Under the pieces are notes generated by a model. It was not told the DNA's origin, made no database searches, and saw nothing but the letters and a program-made list of their open reading frames with translations. From Paracoccaceae bacterium (GTDB lineage Bacteria > Pseudomonadota > Alphaproteobacteria > Rhodobacterales > Rhodobacteraceae): a DNA stretch of 33,844 nt. A program made the translations under genes and the position numbers. Every line of letters begins with the position of its first letter. The stretch's first letter is position 1. Of the stretch, positions 1 through 8,230 are shown in pieces. Location: contig JABSSD010000115.1 of NCBI GenBank assembly GCA_013214575.1, forward strand, positions 1-33,844. The letters run 5' to 3'.

Positions 1-419
1 CCACCCCCCTGCCCCATTATCCCAGCACCAAAGCAGCAGAACCGCCAAACCACAGCCCCCGGATCAACCATGTAGCGCACTCCACGGTACCAGCCACAGG
101 CCTGCAGAACGCTTATGTAGAGCGCGACAACCGACTGTGCGCAACAAATGGCTGGCAAAACACATCTTTCACACAATTGAAGAGGTCTAAAACCACCCAA
201 CACAATGGCCATCGACATACAGCAATCACCGCCTGAATATGGGCATCGGCGGGCTTACTAAAGCGCGGTGCGGCCTTCCGGATGTATCGACGACGTATTC
301 CGGACAAGTATGCTGCCCAATGCAGCCGACACAGAAGCCCGTCAAGAAGGGCGGGTAGCGGACCACCGCTGCGGTCGTCTCCAACGACAGCTTGGCGCAG
401 TGAGTTCAAAGGGCGGCTG
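1..419. other. No recognisable gene; decayed accessory DNA
   Basis: Several short open frames exist on both strands, but none has a convincing ribosome binding site or a family signature. The stretch ends at the left end of an IS30-type element. A 12-bp string at 220-231 (cagcaatcaccg) also occurs in the 33-bp hairpin repeat found at 1647-1679. I see no function here. Confidence 0.5.
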
Positions 420-457
420 CAACACTTTAGTCTGTTTGGAACGATGGAGTGTTAAAC
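420..457 (+). repeat. IS30-type left end, copy 1
   Basis: The bases immediately upstream of the first IS30 transposase (caacactttagtc, then a diverged spacer, then tggagtg) are repeated almost unchanged at 33729-33766 in front of the second IS30 transposase, and similarity stops upstream of both. This marks the shared start of the element, presumably its terminal inverted repeat plus the leader of the transposase gene. Confidence 0.6.
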
Positions 458-752
458 ATGAAAAATCGTCAGCGAAGCTTTTACACTGATAAGCAGAAGT
501 CAGAGATCTGGGATCGATGGCAGCGTGGCGAGTCGATGAGTTCGATTGGACGTCGACTTGATCGTGCATCCTCACCGGTTTTTCCGCAACTTGCAGTGAC
601 TGGAGGCATCCGGCCACCGGCGCGCACGAGGTCCTCGTTTTGCACTGACCCTGCTTGAACGCGAGGAGATTTCCGCAGGTCTCGCAGCCAACCGCTCATT
701 TCGCTCCATTGCGTGGATCATCAGCCCAAAAATTGGCCGCAACGGCGGACGG
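458..752 (+). pseudogene. IS30-family transposase, N-terminal fragment, frameshifted
   Basis: The ATG at 458 opens a helix-turn-helix DNA-binding segment typical of IS30 transposases (FYTDKQKSEIWDRWQRGES, then MSSIGRRLDR). The frame holds to about 635. The continuation (ALTLLEREEISAGLAANRSF) is found in another frame, so there is a frameshift at about 630-645, and the reading then hits a stop at about 752. The DDE catalytic domain is missing; IS21 end-like sequence follows directly, so the element was truncated or overwritten. The same N-terminus starts at 33767. IS30 transposases cut and join DNA at their inverted repeats; this copy cannot. Confidence 0.8.
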
Positions 753-819
753 TGACAACGCCAATGCAATTTCCCCCAGACGTGCCGAAGCAAAATCCCC
801 CAGTTTCCTGGTTTGGTGA

Positions 820-1080
820 TCAGCCGTATGGTTTGAGCCTGGTCTCGTTTTTTTTTGCAGGGAGCCCGCGCCGTTTTGGCGGCGGTGGTGAGATTGCTGC
901 GTTGGCAAGGACCTGTTTCGGGATCAGATCGGTGTGCTGTCGTAGCCAATAGCTGGCGCCTTCAATTTGAACGACAACGGCATGATGCAATAGCCAGCCC
1001 AGCAGCGCAGTTGCCACGACAGGGTCGCCAAAAACCTCGTCCCATTCGGCAAAGCTATGATACGGATTTTGTCCAAAGAC
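820..1080 (-). pseudogene. istB: istB C-terminal fragment (IS21 helper ATPase)
   Basis: Minus-strand translation gives VFGQNPYHSFAEWDEVFGDP, then VVATALLGWLLHHAVVVQIE and GASYWLRQH, followed by a basic tail (PPPPKRRGLPAKK). This is the C-terminus of IS21-type IstB, the AAA+ transposition helper. The Walker motifs and most of the ATPase domain are absent, so this is only a relic. It lies downstream of the istA fragment on the same strand, as in an intact IS21. Confidence 0.75.
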
Positions 1081-1146
1081 GGCTGGAACGAGACGTCAAA
1101 GCTTTCAATTGTTTTGACCCTTGCCCAACAGTTGATCGCACAGCGA

Positions 1147-1490
1147 TCAATGAGAGGCGGCTATGAGCCAATACCATAAAAACAGCCAAACCCCGAGAAG
1201 GACACCAGGTTCATCCATGGCCTGGCAGCCCGGTGGGGTTTCAAAACGGCGCTGGAAACCGGGGGACTCCGCTGGGCGCATGTCGCGCAGATAATCCGTC
1301 ACCGAGGACTAGCCGCCCTCATACCCCATAGCGCGGATCTCTCGCAAAACGGATCAACCACCTGAGACTGTGCGGCGCGTGGACCATAAGCCGGTGCCTC
1401 AAGCCCGGGCTACAAATCCTCGCGCATTGTCTGTCTGTCGGCCCCCAGCTTACGCGCCATCGCGCTGACGCTCAGGCCCTGTCTTTATAA
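1147..1490 (-). pseudogene. istA: istA N-terminal fragment (IS21 transposase)
   Basis: The minus strand encodes a helix-turn-helix (GLSVSAMARKLGADRQTMRE), an in-frame stop, then PGLEAPAYGPRAAQSQVVDP. After a small internal loss and a frame change it continues GYEGG, stop, SSVTDYLRDMRP and FETPPGCQA. These are the ordered N-terminal blocks of IstA before the DDE domain. Two in-frame stops, a frame change and loss of the catalytic domain make it a pseudogene. Confidence 0.75.
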
Positions 1491-1646
1491 GTCGTGGCTC
1501 CCCGGCGCTCAAAACTGGGGGATTTTCAAGAGGCTCTTTTGGGGAGTATTCATTCGGTACTGACATACGGGATCTTATTCCTCAGTTCAGCGCTTTATCC
1601 GGGGCCTGAAGCGGGCCGGGTTGGGGCCAGGTGATGCGTTTATCCC

Positions 1647-1679
1647 TCGGCTGACAGGTGAATGCGCAGCAATCACCGA
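1647..1679 (+). repeat. 33-bp hairpin repeat, copy 1 (in istA)
   Basis: This repeat is the reverse complement of 2070-2102 with 32 of 33 positions matching. Its core folds as ggtga-a-tgc-gca-gca-a-tcacc: an 8-bp stem with one internal mismatch and a 3-nt loop. It lies inside the broken istA reading, directly after the block GDAFIPR. Confidence 0.75.
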
Positions 1680-2069
1680 GAAGCCCGCTGTGGTTGCAGG
1701 CTGGTGACGGCCTCCGGTTTGACTGGGGGGTAAGGAGGGGTAGAAAAGGATCCAGTGGATCCTTTTTCCGACAAAGGAGCATGTTGGTCTGGGGGTATTG
1801 CCCGATCGGTGAAGGCCGCCCACTTCCGTTTGTGCCACAGCCGCAAACCGTTTGTGGTGGCCTATCCGGGGGAACCTCAGGCCCCTATCGGGACATTGCG
1901 GCGCAATGCCCTGTCGGGCAAAGGATGGTGCTGGATGCGTTTGTGCGAGCGTTGGCGTTTTATGGCGCGGTGCCGCGCCGGGTGATCATCGACAATCCTA
2001 AGACCATGGTGACCTACCTGTGGCGCTCAAATGACCGGATAGTCCATCGACACTTTCTGGCCTTGCTTA

Positions 2070-2102
2070 TCGGTGATTGCTTCGCATTCACCTGTCAGCC
2101 GA
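2070..2102 (-). repeat. 33-bp hairpin repeat, copy 2 (in istA)
   Basis: This is the inverted partner of 1647-1679. The only mismatch falls in the loop of the hairpin (ggtga-t-tgc-ttc-gca-t-tcacc). It splits the IstA blocks HFLAL and MNHYVMEP, which are contiguous in IstA proteins, by about 40 bp, so it looks like an insertion rather than part of the gene. Confidence 0.75.
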
Positions 2103-2378
2103 TGGATGAACCACTATGTCATGGAACCGATTGCCTGCACGCCCGCGTCAGACTGGGAGAAAGGGCAGGTTGAGAACCAGGGGCCGTTTTTGCGCGGCCG
2201 GTTGGGCACGCCCAAACTGACATTTAAGGAGATGGAAAGCCTGAATGCCGGGCTGTATCTGCAATGTGAAGCCCGTGGCTCACGTCCCAATACAGAGCAG
2301 CAGGACCAGACAATTGATGCTGTTTTTGCTGAGGAGAAGGCTGAACTGCGCCCTCTGGGCCGCCCTTTTGATGGCTAG

Positions 2379-2811
2379 GCCCTCTTATCGATGCAGCGCA
2401 TCGACTGTCGACCGGCGGATCAATCAACTGGTGGAACCGGTCATCATCCCACTGGCACAGAGCTCTGATTATCCCCGGTTGACAATGCGCCCGGAGGCCA
2501 GCTTTTGTTCGGCCTCCAGCTGCTCGCGCAGGGCCTCAGCGTGTGGCACAGCCGCAGGATGGAATCCTGTAGCGGCCGGAGCAGGTCGGCAGTTTTTTCA
2601 ATTTGCGAAGTCAGGGAGTTTTGCACCATGACCTGGGTTTCCTCATGCGATGCGATCCGCATGAGAGACAAGAAACACAGCCAATGGGAGTCAACCCAAG
2701 GCCGCCCTGATGTCTTCCAACTGCGGCTCAAACTACACGGGGAATTTACGTGAAAGTCAAGGTTTGGGTGACGCGGAGCTTACGCTGGGTGGGCAACACA
2801 CCGTCACGGCG
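2379..2811. other. Unassigned stretch with a possible coiled-coil relic on the minus strand
   Basis: No complete gene is visible. On the minus strand, about 2485-2655, the reading MVQNSLTSQIEKTADLLRPL, then QDSILRL, continues after a frame change as HAEALREQLEAEQKLASGRI and VNRG before a stop. It looks like a short coiled-coil protein with a frameshift. I do not recognise the family. Confidence 0.3.
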
Positions 2812-3091
2812 TCATGTTCCAGAGTTGGCTTCAAGGCTGACGGATACGTTCAGTTTATTGCCGTCCAGATCCCGTACATAGGCCCCGTAGTAATCCGGGT
2901 GATAGCTGCGCGGACCGGGCTGGCCTTCGTCTGTGCCGCCGTTCTCCAGCGCCATTGAATGAAACGCCCGCATAGCCCAACTCGCGCGGTTCGGTCAGGA
3001 CACGGCGCATGCCGATAGTCGCTAGTACGGTGTCGTAGAACTGGGTGGCGGCAGTGATGTCATTGGTGCCGATACAGACGCCTGATAGCAT
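2812..3091 (-). pseudogene. VOC (glyoxalase/bleomycin-resistance) protein, internal deletion
   Basis: The ATG at 3091 has an aagaggaa ribosome binding site. The N-terminus (MLSGVCIGTNDITAATQFYD) and C-terminus (YHPDYYGAYVRDLDGNKL) are those of a small VOC-fold protein of about 125-130 residues, a family of metal-dependent lyases, dioxygenases and drug-binding proteins. The two halves are in different frames and join at about 2955-2975, with the middle strands missing (about 40-50 residues by comparison with the family). Reading through gives a frameshifted, truncated product, so it is probably non-functional. It is preceded on the same strand by mltG and its terminators. Confidence 0.7.
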
Positions 3092-3132
3092 GTTTTTGTT
3101 CCTCTTCAACCGGACATTCTTTCAAAATACAA

Positions 3133-3164
3133 GGGTCGCGCCTGACCTTGGTCAGGCGCGACCC
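3133..3164 (-). terminator. Strong 15-bp hairpin between mltG and the VOC relic
   Basis: The arms gggtcgcgcctgacc (3133-3147) and ggtcaggcgcgaccc (3150-3164) pair perfectly with a 2-nt loop. On the minus strand the hairpin is followed by ttgtatttt, so it may back up the mltG terminator. Confidence 0.5.
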
Positions 3165-3191
3165 GGCGGTGCCGGGCTAGTGAAACAGAAA

Positions 3192-3215
3192 TAAAAAAGG
3201 GCGCCGCAGCGCCCT
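3192..3215 (-). terminator. Rho-independent terminator of fabF-mltG
   Basis: On the minus strand, agggcgc/gcgccct arms with a 4-nt loop are followed by a run of six T. It lies 24 bases after the mltG stop. Confidence 0.8.
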
Positions 3216-3238
3216 CTTCCCTCGGCCTGTGGCCAATC

Positions 3239-4393
3239 TTAATTCTTCGACCGGTCCGCCTCGATCGCGCGCCATTTTTTGACGTTGCGGTTGTGCTCGT
3301 TCAGGGTTTCGGCAAAGGCGTGACCGCCGCTGCCATCAGCCACAAAGAACACATATTTGGTGCTGTCCGGGTTCACCGCCGCCTCAAGACTGGCCATGCC
3401 GGGGTTGGCGATGGGGGTCGGTGGCAGGCCCTCGATCACATAGGTGTTCCAGGGGGTCAGCTTGCGCAGTTCGCTTTGGCGCAAGCCCCGGCCTAAGATT
3501 CCCTGACCCTTGGTGACGCCATAGATCACCGTGGGGTCGGTTTGCAGCCGCATGCCGCGGTTCAGGCGGTTGGTGAAGACGCTGGCGACCTGACGGCGTT
3601 CACTCGGGACACCGGTTTCTTTCTCGATGATCGAGGCAAGGATCAGCATCTCCTCAGCATTTGCCAGTGGCAGACCATCGGTGCGGGCCTCCCATGCGGC
3701 GTTGATGCGCAGCTCTTGGCGGCTCTGCATCTCGGCCAGAAGATCAACCCGTTTGGCGCCGGGCACCACCTCGTAGCTGTCGGGGGCCAACATGCCCTCG
3801 GGTGGACGGATGCCAGGATCACCCTCGAGCACATCAATCATCTTCAGCGCCTCAACCACCTGCCAGCTGGTCACGCCTTCGGCCAGGGCGATGCGGTAGC
3901 GGGTGTCATTTTCGCCACGTTTTTCAGTGTAGATGGCCGGGATCTCGGCACTGGCCAGCTGGAAATCGGCGCGTTTGACAAATTTATTGCTGGCCGGATC
4001 CAGCTCACGCACCTGCGCCGTGATGCGGGTGATGCCAACCCGGTAGACGATCTCAGTACCGCAGGAACTGGCCCCCGAGGTGGTCACCTGCTCGACGATC
4101 TGTTCCATTGAGGACCCGGCATTCACCAGAAAGCTACCGGCCTTGAGCAGGCCGGTTTTCTCGCTGTATTTGGCGCCAAGCCGGAACATGGTACCATTGA
4201 TCACCGCGCCCTGGGCCTCCAGATCATGACTGACCTTGGTCATGTTCGAGCCCTGCTTGACCCGCAGACAGATCGCCGTTTCCAGCGGCCCCTCGGCGGT
4301 ATACTGGGTTTTCCCCCAGAGAATGAGACCGCCCAGCAGGAACAGGCCCACCACCAGCATCGTCAGCATATTCGAAGCAAGGCTACGCCACAT
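3239..4393 (-). CDS. mltG: MltG endolytic murein transglycosylase
   Basis: This 384-residue inner-membrane protein cleaves nascent peptidoglycan glycan strands and so sets their length. A single membrane anchor lies at about residues 9-27. The YceG/MltG domain follows, with the signature LILASIIEKETGVPSERRQV; Glu257 corresponds to the catalytic glutamate of E. coli MltG. The conserved GMRLQTDPTVIYG (about 280-292) and ENLPPTPI-like block (EGLPPTPIANPG) are present. Length is close to the family norm. The start codon shares one base with the fabF stop (TGATG), so translation is probably coupled to fabF. The two genes end at a common terminator. Confidence 0.93.
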   Translation of the reverse strand: MWRSLASNMLTMLVVGLFLLGGLILWGKTQYTAEGPLETAICLRVKQGSNMTKVSHDLEAQGAVINGTMFRLGAKYSEKTGLLKAGSFLVNAGSSMEQIVEQVTTSGASSCGTEIVYRVGITRITAQVRELDPASNKFVKRADFQLASAEIPAIYTEKRGENDTRYRIALAEGVTSWQVVEALKMIDVLEGDPGIRPPEGMLAPDSYEVVPGAKRVDLLAEMQSRQELRINAAWEARTDGLPLANAEEMLILASIIEKETGVPSERRQVASVFTNRLNRGMRLQTDPTVIYGVTKGQGILGRGLRQSELRKLTPWNTYVIEGLPPTPIANPGMASLEAAVNPDSTKYVFFVADGSGGHAFAETLNEHNRNVKKWRAIEADRSKN

Positions 4394-5658
4394 CAGTTGA
4401 GCTTTCCGAAGATCACGCTGGCGTTGGTGCCACCAAAGCCAAAGGAGTTGGACAGAACCACGTCGATCTTACGTTCCCGTTTGACATTGGGGGCCAGGTC
4501 GACAACCGAATCCACCGCCGGATTGTCAAGGTTGATGGTCGGCGGTGCCACCTGATCACGGATCGCCAGAATCGAGAAGATCGCCTCGATGGCGCCAGCC
4601 GCGCCCAGCAGGTGGCCGGTGGAGGATTTGGTCGAGGACATGGTCACCGAGGCGGCATGATCGCCCAGCATCCGTTCAACCGCGCCCAATTCAATGGTAT
4701 CCGCCATGGTCGAGGTGCCATGGGCGTTGATATAGTCGATATCCGAAGGCTGCAGCCCGGCATTTTTCAATGCAGCGCGCATTGAGCGTTCGGCGCCTTC
4801 GCCGCTCTCGGACGGGGCGGTGATGTGATAGGCATCGCCGGACATGCCATAGCCCAGCACCTCGGCATAGATCTTGGCGCCGCGCGCCACCGCGTGCTCG
4901 TATTCTTCCAGCACCACCACGCCGGCCCCCTCGCCCATCACAAAACCATCGCGGTCAGTGTCATAGGGGCGGCTGGCCTTGGTGGGATCATCGGCCATTT
5001 TGGTCGACAGCGCCTTGCAGGCGTTGAAACCGGCAATGCCAATCTCGCAGATTGCCGCCTCGGCGCCGCCGGCGATCATCACATCCGCGTCGCCGCATTT
5101 GATCAGACGGCTGGCGTCGCCAATGGCGTGGGCACCGGTCGAACAGGCGGTCACAACCGAATGGTTGGGGCCTTTGAAGCCGTGCTGGATCGACACCTGA
5201 CCCGAGATCAGATTGATCAGCGCGCCGGGGATAAAGAAAGGCGACACCCGGCGGGGGCCGCGTTCTTTCATCATGATTGCAGTGTCGGCGATGGAACTGA
5301 GACCACCAATACCCGAGCCAATCATCACCCCGGTGCGAAACTGGTCGTCTTCCGTTTCAGCCGTCCAGCCAGAGTCACGCACCGCCATGTTGGCAGCAGC
5401 GATTCCATACAGAATGAAATCATCGACCTTGCGCTGCTCTTTCTTGGCCAGCCAGTCATCGGGGTTAAAGCTGCCATCGGATCCGTCACCGCGCGGCACT
5501 TCGCAGGCATAGGTGGTGGCGACACCACTTTCGACTGCATCAAACCGGGTGATTGGCCCCGCGCCGGACTTTCCGTCCAGCAACCGAGACCAGGTTTCCT
5601 CGACGCCACAAGCCAGCGGTGTGACCATTCCCAGTCCGGTAACAACAACTCGACGCAT
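4393..5658 (-). CDS. fabF: 3-oxoacyl-ACP synthase II (FabF)
   Basis: This 421-residue cytoplasmic condensing enzyme extends acyl-ACP with malonyl-ACP in type II fatty acid synthesis. The Cys-His-His triad is visible: Cys172 in VVTACSTGAHAIG, His313 in NAHGTST and His349 in SSTGHLLGAAG. The start at 5658 (MRRVVVTGLGMVTPL) is chosen because it has an aaaggag site 8 bases upstream and matches the family N-terminus; the frame extends 24 codons further upstream without support. It overlaps mltG by one base. A 347-bp gap separates it from the hisA-like gene, so it may have its own promoter. Confidence 0.96.
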   Translation of the reverse strand: MRRVVVTGLGMVTPLACGVEETWSRLLDGKSGAGPITRFDAVESGVATTYACEVPRGDGSDGSFNPDDWLAKKEQRKVDDFILYGIAAANMAVRDSGWTAETEDDQFRTGVMIGSGIGGLSSIADTAIMMKERGPRRVSPFFIPGALINLISGQVSIQHGFKGPNHSVVTACSTGAHAIGDASRLIKCGDADVMIAGGAEAAICEIGIAGFNACKALSTKMADDPTKASRPYDTDRDGFVMGEGAGVVVLEEYEHAVARGAKIYAEVLGYGMSGDAYHITAPSESGEGAERSMRAALKNAGLQPSDIDYINAHGTSTMADTIELGAVERMLGDHAASVTMSSTKSSTGHLLGAAGAIEAIFSILAIRDQVAPPTINLDNPAVDSVVDLAPNVKRERKIDVVLSNSFGFGGTNASVIFGKLN

Positions 5659-6005
5659 TCTTAGCTCTCCTTTGCCTCGGCAATTCATTCTCAAATAGCT
5701 TGGATTGCCCCAAAAGTGCAAGTGGCCCAAGTGTCTGCTGATTTAACGGGGAACTAACGACGGTGGCAGGCTCTGATTAACCCATCGCCGTCAAACTCGT
5801 GGTGTGATGATGTTGAATAGCGAACGAGTATACGATTCCTGACCCCAATATGTCCTTTGGGGCCAGGTTAGATGCAGGCCGCGATCGTGAGCCACGCCTT
5901 CCGGTCTGCATCAACTTATTGTGCGCATTCTCCGCCCCCAAGCGCCCCCAGGCGCGTCCAACACCGGGGTGACACGGGCGACACTGGGGCGACACTGGGG
6001 CGACG
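5659..6005. other. fabF upstream gap with short tandem repeat
   Basis: No gene is visible in this 347-bp stretch. At 5971-6001 there are two exact copies of the 11-mer gacactggggc preceded by a 9-bp variant, right behind the hisA-like stop. A small hairpin (ccccaa/tttgggg) lies at about 5844-5863. A weak minus-strand promoter (ttgcac, 17 bp, ctattt) may precede fabF at about 5690-5720; this is a guess. Confidence 0.4.
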
Positions 6006-6749
6006 TCAGAGAAAATCCGCTACGATCTCGGGTTCGGGCATTGCCGTCTGCAGGGCCTCCTCGACGGTCAGTGTTTTGCGGAACAAGGCCCGCCCCACCA
6101 ATGCGCCGGCAATGGTGCCGATGTATTTCAGACGTGAGATATCATCACAGGTGCGCACCACGCCGCTGGCAATAACCGGCGCCCGGGCGCTGCTAGCCAA
6201 ACCGGCAATAAGCCCCAGCTGCGCCTCGACGTTGGACATATCACTGTCAATGTCGGTGATAATAATGCCGGCAAAAGGTGCGTCGCCAAAGGCGGCAATA
6301 AAGGCCTCCGGGGTAAAGGCCCCGGACTGGCGCCAACCATCCGTCATCACCTGCCCCTGCCAGATATCAACCGCCAGCACGATCTGATCCGGGTGCTGCC
6401 GGGCCAGGTCCACGACCAATGTCGGATCCAGCGCCGCCAGGGTGCCCACCACAATGCGGCCTGCCCCCTTGTCCAGCCAATGTTCGATATGTTCGCGACT
6501 GCGCATGCCACCGCCCAGTTGCACCGGGATACCGACGCTGCGGATGATCTGTTCGATCAACTCCGCATTGTCCCCGTTTCCTTCGATCGCGTTAAAATCG
6601 GTCAGATGCATCCACTCAGCGCCAGAGGCGGCAAATCCACAGGCGGTTTCGACCGGATCCACATGCCAGAGCATCGGATCGCTTAGCCGACCCTTGTCCA
6701 GGGTCACGCAAAGCCCGTTTTGCAGCTCCATCGTGGGGTAAATCATCAT
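6006..6749 (-). CDS. HisA-like TIM-barrel protein, paralogue
   Basis: This 247-residue cytoplasmic protein belongs to the HisA/HisF family of phosphoribosyl isomerase (beta/alpha)8 barrels. The phosphate-binding VQLGGGMRSREH (about 76-87) and VIASGVV loops are present, as is the second catalytic aspartate in VDIWQGQV (Asp128). The usual first-strand aspartate (PAIDL in HisA) is replaced by Glu8 in YPTMELQNG. The start at 6749 has ggaggct 8 bases upstream. It sits alone among fatty-acid genes rather than in a his operon. It may be a HisA paralogue with altered chemistry; I would not assign histidine synthesis. Confidence 0.8.
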   Translation of the reverse strand: MMIYPTMELQNGLCVTLDKGRLSDPMLWHVDPVETACGFAASGAEWMHLTDFNAIEGNGDNAELIEQIIRSVGIPVQLGGGMRSREHIEHWLDKGAGRIVVGTLAALDPTLVVDLARQHPDQIVLAVDIWQGQVMTDGWRQSGAFTPEAFIAAFGDAPFAGIIITDIDSDMSNVEAQLGLIAGLASSARAPVIASGVVRTCDDISRLKYIGTIAGALVGRALFRKTLTVEEALQTAMPEPEIVADFL

Positions 6750-6844
6750 GGTGAATAGCCTCCAGTAACTAACACTAAGGGCATGATAGCACATCCTGCC
6801 CGGTTTCCTAAGACTGGGCCAATTTCCGCCAGCCGCGCCAAACA

Positions 6845-6878
6845 AAAACGGCGCCTTCCCATTGGAAAGCGCCGTTTA
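6845..6878 (-). terminator. acpP terminator
   Basis: On the minus strand, aaacggcgc/gcgccgttt arms with an extra inner stem are followed by tttttgtt. It lies about 30 bases past the acpP stop and separates acpP from the hisA-like gene. Confidence 0.8.
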
Positions 6879-6907
6879 GGCAATCACAATAATGCGATTG
6901 GAAAGCT

Positions 6908-7141
6908 TTAGGAAGCTTCGGTGATGAACTTCACTGCATCGCCGAAAGACTGGATGGTCTCCGCAGCGTCGTCAGGGATTTCAATGCCGAATTCTTCCTC
7001 AAAGGCCATAACCAGCTCAACTGTGTCCAGGCTGTCAGCGCCCAGATCGTCGATGAACGAAGCGTTCTCGGTTACTTTGTCTTCTTCAACACCCAGGTGC
7101 TCTACAACGATCTTTTTTACGCGGTCTGCGACGTCGCTCAT
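6908..7141 (-). CDS. acpP: Acyl carrier protein
   Basis: This 77-residue, strongly acidic four-helix protein carries growing acyl chains as thioesters on 4'-phosphopantetheine. The attachment serine is Ser37 in the signature [12 protein letters not shown]. Length and sequence match bacterial AcpP exactly. An aggaaat site precedes the ATG. It has its own terminator and about 330 bp of upstream DNA with a plausible promoter, so it can be expressed apart from fabD-fabG, as expected for a very abundant protein. Confidence 0.98.
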   Translation of the reverse strand: MSDVADRVKKIVVEHLGVEEDKVTENASFIDDLGADSLDTVELVMAFEEEFGIEIPDDAAETIQSFGDAVKFITEAS

Positions 7142-7471
7142 GTCATTTCCTCGTTATTCGGGGCTCTATCTGCCCGTTTCTGCCCTTGCCCACTCGGGGG
7201 GACATGTTTTACCCGATCCGGGCGGTTCGATCCCCGACAAGCGGGGCTGCCGAATGGTTCCGCCAAGGAAACCACTGCAGCAAATATGCGCCGCCTATAG
7301 CACAGCTAACAGCAGAGGCAAACAATTTCGCTTGGTCACTTGCTTGCTGTGCCGACCCATTTCAGGCGTCAAGCAACGCAAATGGGACGCGCAAAGGCAG
7401 GTTACAAGAACGGCATTGAACTTATCAGACAATCCAATGTTTTATATGGAGTATCCCGGGCGCCCTGCGGT
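7142..7471. other. acpP-fabG intergenic region
   Basis: No gene is visible in this 330-bp stretch; it holds the acpP promoter candidate at 7294-7322 and a probable 5' leader of about 145 nt. There is no clear terminator right after fabG. Confidence 0.5.
7294..7322 (-). promoter_or_regulatory. Candidate acpP promoter
   Basis: On the minus strand, TTTGCC (-35, 7317-7322) is spaced 17 bp from TATAGG (-10, 7294-7299), with TG upstream as in an extended -10. The position fits a leader of about 145 nt. This is pattern matching only. Confidence 0.35.
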
Positions 7472-8209
7472 TTAGAGCATCGCCATACCGCCGTTGACAT
7501 GCAGGGTGGTGCCGGTGACATAGGCGGACTCGGCGCTGGCAAGATAGAGCACTGCGGCGGCAATTTCCTTGGCATCGCCCATGCGGCCTGCCGGAATCTG
7601 GGTCAGAATCGCGTCTTTCTGAGTCTCGTTCAGCTTGTCCGTCATTGCGGTGGCAATAAATCCGGGAGCGACGGCATTGACGGTGATGCCACGGCTGGCA
7701 ACCTCGTAAGCCAGCGATTTGGACATCGCGACCATACCCGCCTTGGAGGCGGCGTAATTGGCCTGGCCCGGATTGCCGGTGGCACCCACGATGGAGGAGA
7801 TATTGATGATGCGGCCCCAGCGCGCCTTCATCATGCCGCGCAGCACCCCCCGGCACAGGCGCATGGTGGAGGTCAGGTTGACGTTGATCACGCTATCCCA
7901 TTCGTCGTCTTTCATCCGCATGAACAGGTTGTCGCGGGTGATGCCGGCGTTGTTGACCAGAATATCAACCGAGCCCATGGCAGCGATGGCCGCCTTGGGC
8001 AGCGCCTCGACCGAGTCCTTTTCGGACAGGTTGCAGGTCAGGACATGGGCCCGTTCGCCCAGTTCAGCCGCCAGCGCCTGCAGCGGTTCCTCGCGGGTGC
8101 CGGACAGCACCACAGTGGCCCCGGCGGCGTGTAGCGCGCGGGCGATATCGCCGCCAATACCACCGGAGGCGCCAGTGATGAGGGCATTTTTCCCAGATAA
8201 ATCAAACAT
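7472..8209 (-). CDS. fabG: 3-oxoacyl-ACP reductase (FabG)
   Basis: This 245-residue NADPH-dependent short-chain dehydrogenase reduces 3-oxoacyl-ACP in each elongation cycle. The cofactor loop TGASGGIG is at residues 12-19, NNAG at 86-89, and the catalytic Ser138-Tyr152-Lys156 set lies in INISSIVGATGNPGQANYAA and SK. The C-terminus GTTLHVNGGMAML is typical. The start at 8209 has a ggaaaag site; the frame extends 12 codons upstream without support. It lies 81 bp after fabD, with two hairpins in between. Confidence 0.96.
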   Translation of the reverse strand: MFDLSGKNALITGASGGIGGDIARALHAAGATVVLSGTREEPLQALAAELGERAHVLTCNLSEKDSVEALPKAAIAAMGSVDILVNNAGITRDNLFMRMKDDEWDSVINVNLTSTMRLCRGVLRGMMKARWGRIINISSIVGATGNPGQANYAASKAGMVAMSKSLAYEVASRGITVNAVAPGFIATAMTDKLNETQKDAILTQIPAGRMGDAKEIAAAVLYLASAESAYVTGTTLHVNGGMAML

Positions 8210-8230
8210 ATCTTTTCCTTTTTGGCGAAA

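Larger units (their letters stand above)
762..1530 (-). mobile_element. Decayed IS21-family element
   Basis: The stretch is bounded by similar end sequences: aatttccccca and aaaatcccccagtt at about 768-816, and the reverse complement aactgggggatttt at about 1511-1524. On the minus strand it holds the start of istA (about 1490 to 1147) followed by the end of istB (about 1080 to 820), which is IS21 gene order with the middle deleted. It is a dead internal-deletion derivative. Exact ends are approximate. Confidence 0.65.
1561..2378 (+). pseudogene. istA: istA central and C-terminal part, multiply broken
   Basis: IstA blocks appear in order on the plus strand in shifting frames: VQRFIRGLKRAGLGPGDAFI (about 1576-1640), QAGDGLRFDWG (about 1698), VKAAHFRLCHSRKPFVVAYP (about 1810-1870), MVLDAFVRALAFYGAVPRRV (about 1924), IIDNPKTMVTY, HYVMEPIACTPASDWEKGQV (about 2109), and a C-terminal stretch ending in LRPLGRPFDG. 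It is interrupted by frameshifts and by two copies of a 33-bp hairpin repeat, the second sitting between HFLAL and MNHYVMEP. It is opposite in strand to the IS21 relic next door and looks like a separate, truncated element. No istB follows. Confidence 0.75.

Noticed and set aside
113-409. 98-codon minus-strand frame at the window start
   Set aside because: No recognisable motif or start signal; it lies in decayed DNA near an IS30 end.
4825-5664. 279-codon plus-strand frame across fabF
   Set aside because: It is the antisense shadow of a well-supported fabF and has no family features.
7222-7236. ggttcgatcccc, resembling the tRNA T-arm, as a possible second attachment site
   Set aside because: It lies on the wrong side of the integrase, in the acpP upstream region, and the match is limited to the general T-loop consensus.
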